Positions 49,202 through 58,739 of a stretch of 64,000 nt of DNA are shown here, one piece after another. The notes beneath the pieces were generated by a model, which was not told the origin of the DNA, made no database searches, and saw only the letters and a list, made by a program, of their open reading frames with translations. The translations under genes and the position numbers were made by a program. The stretch is taken from positions 58,656,270 to 58,720,269 of the forward strand of contig CM048846.1 of the NCBI GenBank assembly GCA_026545225.1. The letters are read 5' to 3'. The DNA is from Cornus controversa. Its lineage: Eukaryota > Streptophyta > Magnoliopsida > Cornales > Cornaceae. How positions within the stretch are numbered: the stretch's first letter is position 1; every line of letters starts with the position of its first letter.

Positions 49202-50880
49202 TGAGGCGATGCTTCACAATTTATATTTACCACTCGCAATAGAATGAATCCTTGAACGATAGGGCTCTAAATTGAGGGTGTCGATGCCACAAAGACTACG
49301 TAGGAATAATTCACTAAAGGTTAAGGATTGGTTCTTGTTTAAATCACAATCGAGTGTTGGTTGTCTCCTTACTCTACTTTAAAAGTATAAAAGATAATTA
49401 AAACACGAAGTTTGAGAGAAGAGTAAGGGACTAGGGTTGAGACTTCACCACTAGCCTCATACTATGCCACACTTCTAATAAATTGGGAGACTTCATGCAA
49501 TTGTGTACTAAGTGGTACAAATGGCTTGTGGCCTACAATGCTACTGTCAAAAGGATTCATGCACCTTAAAATAATATAATCCATCTTCGATACGTGTAAA
49601 TTCCCTACCTACCTACTTACCTAAATACCTAATTAACTAAGTATAGCTAATTTACCATCTCTTAGCATGGACTATGCAAGTCTAGCTATGCATGTTAAAG
49701 TGAAAACTAGTACCAAGCCATCACATGTAGTCCTCGTGGGACTACAAGTGTTTGAAAATCTTGTGGGGAAAATAAACATTGTAAGACAAGAAAGATAAAT
49801 TACTCACATTAACATTAAGAATTTGTAAACTCATATTACTCATAAGGCTCAAGGCAAGGTACATATACACAAAAATACATAAACATCCCCAATTCATTAA
49901 AGTTAGAACATATTTATAAGACTAGGGTTTGTCAAAACCCTATAGAAGGATTAGTTGATCATGGGGGGTTGGAAGCACTTCATAGACAGAGATGATCCTA
50001 TGCTCAAAATGGTTTTCAAGGCCTTATAAAGCCCTCTTTAAAGCTTTTCCTCTCTAGAACTTCACTTTCTCTTTCTAGAATTTTATATATCCTCTCCATT
50101 ATAAGAATTGTGATATATCTTATTATTACATATTTCCTAGCTATATATCTGATTTGAGGCTCAAAATATCACAGAAATTTCGTTCAACGCTTTATCCAAG
50201 CAAAATTGGGCAAGTGGCAAGTGAAGAAAATATCTGCAAAAAAAATATCTTCTGCAAGATTGGGCGACGCATCAAAGTGGGGACTTCGATGCATCGAAGC
50301 TTTGATGGATCGAAGCTTTGACTTCGATGGATCAAAGTGCCTTCTTTTGCAATCTTCCAAATCTTCAGCTTTCCAACTCCGGTCTTGACACGCCATTCAT
50401 TATTCCTTGATATAAACTTTCCATGAAGTAGGATAGGATATAAGAATGCATTCTTGAACTGATAAAGGAGTCGAATTGTTCCAAATTTTGAGTTTGAACC
50501 TAAAATCATCAAAAACATAAAAGCACGTAAAAATTATGCAATATGTGCAGCTATGAGATTAAAATACATAAGTAAAGGCGCGAGAATGTCTAACATTCAA
50601 TGCTTATCACACCCCAAACTTAGATATTGCTAGTCTCGTAGCAATACAAAAAGAAATAAAATAAAGCAACTACTCTACTTTCGCTTTCGTCGGAAACACG
50701 GCTGCATTTAGCGAATGCAACAAGTCTTTTAAACCCCTAGACACGCCTAGTGGATGAGTGAAGACTCATTGGGTTTAACACACTTGTTAAACTCACAAAA
50801 ATATACAAAATGGTGGTTTGCTTAGTCATCATTTAGAAAAGAGTGATACCCCAATCGGTGTTCAAAATGATAAATGCAAC
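49202..50880 (-). mobile_element. Inverted copy of the family-A 3' end (LTR plus polypurine tract region)
   Basis: On the minus strand: interior text matching 54436-54703 reversed (50880 to 50612), polypurine tract, then an LTR from 50611 (TGTGATAAGCATTGAATG) to 49202 (GCATCGCCTCA). It is the reverse of 54436-56286. The left junction is at the LTR terminus; the right junction shares AAATGCAA with the flanking sequence. It contains the 16-bp palindrome CTTCGATGCATCGAAG at 50284-50299. Confidence 0.8.
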
Positions 50881-51090
50881 TGGAGTTCGTGGATGTCGTC
50901 AAATTGATGAATCCTGTATATTTGGACCTATGAGTCGTTACACGTCTCATCGTAGATGGTGAACTTGGCAAAATTTCTACGGTCCTATCATGTTCCATGT
51001 GACCCTTCGAATCCAAAAAGGAACGTATTTAAATATTTTTGAAGTGTCTAAGTGTGAGAGGTATGAATTGAGGGTGAAACTTACATTTTT
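50872..51090 (+). repeat. 219-bp direct repeat, copy 2
   Basis: Matches 48982-49200; plus-strand family-A sequence continues from here. Confidence 0.8.
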
Positions 51091-51129
51091 TCATTCTTGG
51101 GACAATTTTGCAAACTTATAGTTAAAGGA

Positions 51130-51350
51130 AGCTTCGATGCATCGAAGTACCCACTTCGATGCATCAAAATTAGCTTCAATACATTGATATTTAAAATGTC
51201 TTATTTTTATGCTAATTCCAGCAGCTTTCGCACCTTGTGTCGATAGATGGTTGATGCATTGAACACTTCGATGTATCGAAACCACTACTTTGATGCATCG
51301 ACAGCTTTGATGCATCGAAGTAGCCACTTCGATGCATCGAACAGGAGCAT
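51130..51350 (+). promoter_or_regulatory. Cluster of TTCGATGCATCGAA palindromes before the third ORF
   Basis: A perfect 16-bp palindrome CTTCGATGCATCGAAG sits at 51132-51147, with near copies at about 51153, 51266, 51291, 51305 and 51328. A CT-rich stretch (51380-51440) follows, then the third ORF from about 51740. Position and style parallel 39818-40015 in family B. A promoter role is inferred; no clear TATA box was found here. Confidence 0.4.
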
Positions 51351-51739
51351 GTGACTGCACACACTGTCACTTAAATTTCGAACCTCTCTTCTCTTCCTCT
51401 CTCTCTCTTGACTTTATCTCTCTCCCTCTCGTCCGAAACCCCTGAGAACACCCCCATCATCATCCATCACCACAATTAGCATCCTTTATCTCCATTTTTG
51501 AGCTTACAAAATGGATTGGATGCGCGAACAGCTTTGTTAGAGTTTGTTTCAACTTTTGCAAGGTAAGGGTTGATGTTTTCCCCTTTTGAGTTAATCTGTT
51601 GAGAGTGGTGGAATTGGAGTGTGGGTTTTACATTAACTTCAGATTTTTGTATGTAGTTAAGGGATTATTGTGTGCAATTGATTATATTAGAGAGTGGGAA
51701 TATTTTGAGGACTTTTGAGTTTTTGTTGAGACTTGTTCA

Positions 51740-52860
51740 CCCTTGCTAAGGAATGCCAGAACTGAGACTACCCCAGCCATTTGTGCCATTTCCCTTGTCA
51801 TATTCTTGCCAGAAAATGGTCCAAAACAAGGCCCCTACAAGAGTTATTCGTGACGTCTCAAGTAGGCAATAGAGGAACCGGGAGTTTATTCCCGAAATTT
51901 TGATAGTGGTACCGGATTTCGAGGATGACCGATATGCTAGTTGGTCTTGAAAGGCCTTATGGAGCCATGGCCTCATGCCTTTGTTATCACTAGCAGCTGA
52001 TGTAGCTTACCCGAGGCTTATGCAAGCCTTTTATATGAACCTTAAAGATGACTGTGCAGAGCCCTGCATTTTGAGGACTATTGTGGATGGCACGGCTCTT
52101 GCCATCACTGTCACCACCATTTTTAAGACCACCGGGCTGCCACATATGCAACCCAAATATGTTTAGCCAGGGGAGGACCACTTTGTGTTCCATGAGCTTC
52201 CACCGAACCTTACACTCTCTCAAATTGTGAGAGAATTATGTGCAGGGCATTTTACCAACTACAAGAATAACGCCACAAGTAAGTCCTTGGTTCCTCGGCG
52301 CTAGTGGTTTTTGGACACAATTCTACAGAAGAATGCCCACCCTTTTGGGCATTCTACTAAGCCTCAGGGTGAGTTCTTACAGGCCCTCTATGCCATGGAT
52401 ACCGGGTGTTGGTTTTCCGTTCTAGCCATTATTTGGAGCCAGCTCCATAAGTTTTGGGACCAACTTATTCGGAAGCCCAACAAGAAGTCTTCTTCGATGA
52501 AGCTTCCATTTCCCTATCTCATTACCGCCTTTTTTACTATGGCAACTTTTGAGTTTGAGGCCTCTGAGATTATCATGGGACCACCGTCGTGTTTTACTCT
52601 CTAGAGCTAGAGGAAGACGGTGGCCCATATATCCGCTTTACCTTCAGTTACCCCTGAGGTAGAGGCCGGGGATAGTGAGGAGGAGGAGCCCGTAGGGGAC
52701 GCGATGGAGATGGATGCCCCTAAGGAATATGAGGATACCGAGGAGGAGCCCGCAGTTGATATGCCGAGAATGAGTATCGAGGACTATGAGTACCTTGTTG
52801 ATGGTATTGCCTGTCTGATCGCCGATTTGGCGCATCTGCAGACAGATTTTGATATGTAGT
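51740..52860 (+). pseudogene. Athila post-pol third ORF (family A)
   Basis: Segments seen: ADVAYPRLMQAFYMNLKDDC, IVDGTALAITVTTIFKTTGL, FLDTILQKNAHPFGHSTKPQ, GEFLQALYAMDTGCWFSVLA and MKLPFPYLITAFF, matching the families B and C third ORFs and resembling the putative plant transposon protein domain (PF20167). The C-terminal part (52620-52858) is strongly acidic, with EDTEEEPAVDM and a MSIEDYEYLVDGIACLIADL helix. Function unknown. Broken. Confidence 0.65.
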
Positions 52861-54703
52861 GTTAGGCTGCATTGGAGGGGCGCCGTGTGGCTACTGAGCA
52901 CCGGAGACAGACTGAGAAGCGCTTGGATTCTCTTAGTGCTAGCGTCCACGCCATTTTGGATGGGCAGGACCGCTTTGCTCGACTATTTAGCATAACTCAT
53001 AGTAGCAATCCTTTTGCATCTACTTCTTTCTCACCACCGCCACCGCCTTAGCTTTAGTTCTAGGTTTCTCATTTTTATTCTTATTTTGTATTATTTTTAT
53101 TTCAGTCATGTATGTTTTATTCTTTACAGTCATGGAACTGTACAGTGCCATGTGGGCACTTTTTTGTCTCTTTTGGTTTATGTATTCCATAAATTCCATC
53201 ATTTGTATTCACACATGTTTAAATTAATGGAATGTCAAGACTTTTATTTTATCATTTGTGTATATTTCTTTTCTGTCTTTATTTTCCTTTTATATTTCGT
53301 CTTTTTAAGTTCTTGTATGTTATGTGGTATGTAATTGTACTTGTGCAAGTTTGATGCCCAGCGTGTCCGATGCATCCCATGTACCAGTGTATCAACTACC
53401 CACACACGGTTGATGTTTTGACTTTTTGAAACCCATCAACCAGCTGGTAACATTTTTTTAACTCTTTTTAGTGTCAACATTGAGGACAATGTTTGATTTA
53501 AGTTTGGGGGTAGTATCGTACACTTGTATACACTGTTTTTGCACATATTGCCTTTTTATTTCATGTTTGTCATGATGTCCTTTTTTTTGAGGATGTAATA
53601 CCCATAATGTCATCGATAAATGCACCTTGTAATTAGGAGCTTTGACATTCGAAAATATTCGAACTTTTAAAAATTATGTGATATGTTAGAACAATCTACA
53701 TTTTTGTTTAGTCTTTGAATATTGTACAATTATTTCCCTAAATTTGTCCTTAACGGCCCAAACACGCACACATACATTGAATTGTGGGGTATGCGTCGTA
53801 TGGAGAATTTTGAAAACATATATATATTTTCTTAACAACTTGAAAAATGAATTACTTTAGAAAAAAAATCAAAAGCTAAAAAAAATGATGAAGAAAGAAA
53901 AATTGAAAAAGAAAACAAACAAAACAAAATAAAATAAAATTGGCAATAAGCCTTCTCACTCATTAAATCGGGCCTCTATGTCTCAAGAAGCATGGAGTGT
54001 TCGCGTCTAAAAGGTGTGCAAGGTTGAGCAATAAAAAAATAATTGTCTCATTTAAGTTTGTAGCCTAGTGAGCTCAGTTATTAAGTCCGAGGGGTGTTTC
54101 GTCACCCAATGCCCTAAAATTGTTCGGTTTGGGAATTATTGATCCAACATTGCTACATGGGCTTACTAGAAAGCTTAAAGGACTTAGGCATTGCACATCC
54201 GATTGTGCTTAAGTGTTTGTAAATATTTTTGCAGCTAACATTATGCTTTGGTGATCTATTTCAAAAAGTTGTTTCTTCTAAGAATGGATGTTCTATTTAT
54301 TCTCCATTTACGACAATAAGCCACGCATTTGCACTTGTATGTGTATCGGACTGACCATTATGTGAGGACTGTCAACTAATTCTGAATTCCAAGGGTTTAT
54401 ATCTATTGATGTCCCTACAGCTCCATAATACTTGTTGCATTTGTCATTTTGAACACTAATTGGGGTATCACTCTTTTCTAGATGATGACTAAGCAAACCA
54501 CCATTCTGCATATTTTTGTGAGTTTAACAAGCGTGTTAAACCCAATAAGACTTCACTCGTCCACTAGACGTGTCTAGGGTTTTAAAAGGCTTGTTGCATT
54601 CGCTAAATGTAGTCGTGTTTCCTACGAAAGTGAAAGTAGAGTAGTTGCTTTATTTTATTTATTTTTGTATTGCTAAGGGACAAGCAATATCTAAGTTTGG
54701 TGG
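52861..54703 (+). other. Family-A 3' non-coding tail and polypurine tract
   Basis: AT-rich, with AAGTTTGGGGGT at 53503-53514 and a terminal AAGTTTGGTGG (54693-54703) just before the 3' LTR. Residual coding traces end near 53000. Nothing else recognised. Confidence 0.6.
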
Positions 54704-56286
54704 TGTGATAAGCATTGAATGTTAGACATTCTCGCACCTTTACTTATGTATTGTATAGTTTTTACATGTTTTTATGTTTTTGATGATTCCAGGTTCAAAC
54801 TCAAAAGTCAGCGCAATTCGACACCTTTATCAGTTCAAAAATGCACTACTATGTCCTATCGTGCTTCATAGAAAGTTCATATCAAGGAATAGTGAATAGC
54901 GTGTCAAGACTGGAGTCGAAAAGCTGAAGATTTGAAGTACTGCAGAAGAAGGCACTTTGATGCATCAAAGTCCCTAGTTCGATGCATTTCGCCCAATCCT
55001 GTAGAAGATATTTTTTTGCAGATATTTTCTTCACTTGCCACTTGTACAATTTTGCTTGGATAGAGCCTTGAACGGAATTTCTGTGATATTTTGAGCCTCA
55101 AATCAAATATATAGCTAGAAAATATGTAATAATAAAATATATCACAATTTTTGTAATAGAGAGCATATATAGAATTCTAGAGAGAGAAAGTGAAGTTCTA
55201 AAGAGGGAAAGCTTCAAAGAGGGCTTTGTAAGGCCCTGAAGACCATTTTCAGCATGGGATCATCTCTGTCTATGGAGTGCTTCCAACCCACCCTAATCAA
55301 CTAATCCTTCTCTAGGGTTTTGACAAACCCTAGTCTTGTAAATATGTTCTAACTTTAATGAATTGGAGATTTTTATGTATTTTTGTGTATATGTACCTTG
55401 CCATGAGTCTTATGAGTAATATGAGTTTACAAATTATTCATGTTCATGTGAGTAATTTATCTTTCTTGTCTTAGAATGTTTATTTTTCCCACTTGATCTT
55501 CAAACACTTGTAATCCCACAAGGACTACATGTGAATCCTTCTCTAGGGTTTTGACAAACCCTAGTCTTGTAAATATGTTCTAACTTTAACGAATTGGAGA
55601 TTTTTATGTATTTTTGTGTATATGTACCTTGCCATGAGCCTTATGAGTAATATGAGTTTACAAATTCTTCATGTTCATGTGAGTAATTTATCTTTCTTGT
55701 CTTAGAATGTTTATTTTTCTCACTTGATCTTCAAACACTTGTAATCCCACAAGGACTACATGTGATGGCTTGGTACTAATTTTCACTTTAACATACATAG
55801 CTGGACTTGCATAATCTGTGCTAAAAGATGGTAAATTAGCTACACTTAGTTAATTAGGTATTTAGGTAAGTAGGTAGGTAGGGAATTTACACGTATCGAA
55901 GATGGATTATAGTATTTTAGGGTGCATGTGTCCTCTTGACGATAGCATTATAGGCCACAAGCCATTTGCACCACTTAGTACATAATTGCATGAATTCTCC
56001 CAATTTATTTGAAGTATGGCATACTATGAGGTTAATGGTGAAGTCTCAACCCTAGTCCTTTACTTTTCTCTCAAACTTCGTGTTTTAATTATCTTTTATG
56101 CTTTTAAAGTAGAGTAAGAAAACAACCAACACTCGGTTGTGATTTAAACGAGAACCAACCCTCAACCTCTAGCAAATTATTCCTATGTAGTCTTTGTGTG
56201 ATCAACACCCTCAACTTAGAGCCCTACCCTTCAAGGATTCGTTCTATTGCGAGTGGTAAATATAAATTGCGAAGCATCGCCTCACA
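54704..56286 (+). repeat. 3' LTR, Athila family A
   Basis: Starts TGTGATAAGCATTGAATG and ends CGCCTCACA. It is 1583 bases, longer than the 5' LTR because of an internal 231-bp tandem duplication. A CGATGCAT cluster lies at 54957-54990 and a TATA-like CATATATAG at 55165. Confidence 0.85.
55303..55764 (+). repeat. 231-bp tandem duplication inside the 3' LTR
   Basis: Two nearly identical units, 55303-55533 and 55534-55764, start AATCCTTCTCTAGGGTTTTG and end ACATGTGA. The 5' LTR and the inverted LTR have one unit. Confidence 0.9.
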
Positions 56287-56824
56287 ACAATTAAGTATGC
56301 TCAAACTAGTTTAAATTAGGGAAAATTACATTGACCTCCCCTGTAGTTTTAAAAATAACATTAATCTCCCCTGTCAGTGTACCTTTTGTAACACTGACCT
56401 CCCTTGTCAGTGTTGCATGTACGAAAATTGATGATGCCATTGTATATTTGAGCTAAAAATCCCAAAATGCCCCTAAAATGTATAAAAGGGCTGAAATACT
56501 CTCATTTAACATATTAATTATTGACAATTTTGCCCCCACTATTCATCTTCTTCTTCCCCAACAATTAAACCAGATTTCAATCACGAAAATGTCTTCAATT
56601 GACTATATAGATCTCACTTATTTTTTGCTCTAAATTAGTTGTCTTTAAACCTAACCAATAAAACAAAGAACTATTTTTTATGCAAATTTCTGTTTTGAAT
56701 TTTGTTTTTTAGGCATCGTTTAATTCTAATTTTGTTGATTGCAAGAAAACAGATGCAAAAGACTAAACGGTTTAGGCCTAAATTCTTTGGTATTATCCAA
56801 AGCTTCTTCGAAACCTGCTATACT
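56287..56824. other. Unassigned segment with a dispersed-repeat look
   Basis: GGGAAAATTACATTGACCTCCCCTG (first 20 bases at 56317) followed by two more ACATTAATCTCCCCTGTCAG-type phrases resembles ends of dispersed plant repeats, but no matching end or target duplication was found. No coding frame. Confidence 0.35.
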
Positions 56825-57362
56825 TAGGGATGGCAATTTGCCCCGCCCCATTTAAAACCCATTTACGGAACCGTTTAAGGAAACGGGGTGGGGATGGGCT
56901 TAGGAAAAATAACCCGTGCTTAAACGGGGCGGGGACGGGGGTAAGACCCTACCCCGACGGGTACCCGCCCCGTTTAAGTATATAGATATATTTATACTTA
57001 TATATATAATATATAAATAAAATATTAATAATATATGAAGGAAATATTAATATTATATATATCATACAATTATACAAGTTTATTATATTAGTAATGGATG
57101 ACTCAATATAAGCCATTGTGTTGCATGTACCTAAATGTGTGTTTTTGGTGTATATGTATCAAAATATCAGATTTATTATTATAAAAAATTTTGCATTAAA
57201 AGAAAAAGTATAAACGGGGCGGGGTGGGAAAAGTTAAATGGTTATGGGAATGGGAAAATCAAAACCCGCCCCACCCCGCCCCATTCATATACGGTTACGG
57301 GATGAAAAAAGTTAAACAGTTGCTGGGACGGAAAAATCAAAACCCGCCCCGTTGCCATCCCT
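56825..57362. mobile_element. hAT-type MITE, copy 2 (about 538 bp)
   Basis: It starts TAGGGATGGCAA and ends TTGCCATCCCT, with the last TIR base missing or changed. The flanks GCTATACT (56817-56824) and CCTATACT (57363-57370) are a target duplication with one difference. The body is the reverse complement of copy 1, so it is inserted in the opposite orientation. It shares the GC-rich arms and AT-rich core and has no transposase frame. Confidence 0.85.
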
Positions 57363-57370
57363 CCTATACT

Positions 57371-57595
57371 CTTGGGATGGTCAGTATATAAATAAATCAC
57401 AACATGCATATATAGATACACACATATATACATATACATTTATTGATATATTTATATATAGATATAACCAGACCAGACCAAACAATAAAATCTCAGATCT
57501 ATATAAGTCAAGTCAAGTGTATATATAGTCCATATATATATACACACATGCATTTATATATATATATATATATATATATAAGTCATAACATCAAG
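57371..57595 (+). repeat. AT-rich stretch with (AT)n runs
   Basis: Alternating AT runs, the longest about 57555-57580. No gene. Confidence 0.7.
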
Positions 57596-58120
57596 TCAAA
57601 CATACACACACACACGCGAGTGACGGTACCGGTGACGACAAAGATTCTGCCACCGATTGAAGTGCTGACTTCCGAGGAGGATGAGGTCGAAGAGGCTGAG
57701 ATGGTGAATGATACCTTCGCCGAAAACTATACGCATAGAGGATTCTGAAACTGACTCATTAAGATTGATTTGTACAGATTCGTTTCTACTGCATACAAAA
57801 TCGAGGTAGCGAAGCTTCACTGATGGCCAATGCGGTGATTTGCACTCACGCACCGGCACTGTACTCACTCGCTGTGATTCAGTTTAACGGTAGTGGCGAC
57901 TCCAAGAACAACAAGGATCTTTGAGCCGGCGTGGCTCTCTGCGCGATAGCCGCCTTTCTCGTTCACATCGACGCCTTCCGTGAGCTCAACCACTCCAAAA
58001 CGGCATGCCCTAGAATCCAGACCGTCGGGACTCCCCCAGACCGACCCCGAATCTCGAGTCGTGAACCCATTCACTTAACCCCATGAATGATATTAACCAC
58101 TGTCATACGATAGTATCGAG
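57596..58120. other. GC-rich segment of unknown origin
   Basis: Base composition is much richer in G and C than its surroundings. On the plus strand a frame ending TGA at 57746-57748 includes TTKILPPIEVLTSEEDEVEE; on the minus strand a 69-codon frame (58074-57865) is open. Neither is recognised. In minus-strand terms it lies just inside the LTR that ends at 58140, so it could be element interior, a captured host fragment or old host sequence. Confidence 0.3.
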
Positions 58121-58628
58121 GTTCGATACCATGCTATAATGCCCCGACTTTCGACTCCCGGAGAACCGGAGGTTAACCTGTCCATTTAGCCCAATAGACC
58201 CTCATTACCCTCATTTACCGTGGAAGCTTAACTCAATTCTTTCATATGAATGCACCCAACTCCACCTTAACCAATCCACATAGGCCCTACATCGAATCAT
58301 ACACCTTAGTAAAAATTTACTTGTCCACACTTTCAAGAATCACTCACTTTCAAGCCTCAAAACTTTTTGTGTTTAAAATCTAAAACTAAGACTTACACCA
58401 TTGGATAGAGAATCCAAAAATACTTGATTTAAAAAAAAAACACACTCAATTTTGATCTAGAACGAAGAAATTACGTCAAAATGAAGTTTGGAAAAATGCT
58501 GTGAATAGTAATCTCAATTGTGCGAAATGCCAATCTCGATTGTGCGAAACTGGCGTCTCAATTGTGCGAAAAAAATCTCAATTCTACGAGAATTTCACCC
58601 TCTCGGGACCCTGAACCTACAATATCTC

Positions 58629-58658
58629 GCACGATCGAAATGGGGGTTTCGATTGTGC
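58629..58658. other. Hairpin: 12-bp stem, TGGGGG loop (one mismatch)
   Basis: GCACGATCGAAA pairs with TTTCGATTGTGC across TGGGGG. Confidence 0.8.
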
Positions 58659-58709
58659 AAGATTACCCCTGTCTGGACCTTAAAAACCACCATAAAACAT
58701 CATCCCTTT

Positions 58710-58739
58710 GCACAATCGAAATGGGGGTTTCGATTGTGC
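58710..58739. other. Hairpin: perfect 12-bp stem, TGGGGG loop
   Basis: GCACAATCGAAA (58710-58721) pairs perfectly with TTTCGATTGTGC (58728-58739). It is a second copy of the hairpin at 58629-58658. Further half-motifs TCGATTGTGCGAAA occur at 58536 and nearby. Confidence 0.85.

Larger units (their letters stand above)
30222..56286 (+). mobile_element. Athila element, family A, heavily interrupted and rearranged
   Basis: A 5' LTR at 30222-31614 and a matching 3' LTR at 54704-56286 bound the block. Between them in the same orientation lie primer site, gag, protease, reverse transcriptase, RNase H, integrase, third ORF and polypurine tract, split by a family-B Athila element (34684-43657), a solo LTR (46249-47703) and an inverted copy of the 3' end (49202-50880). 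The two LTRs are roughly 88-90% alike by eye, pointing to an age of several million years at usual plant rates. It is a fossil with many breaks. Confidence 0.7.
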
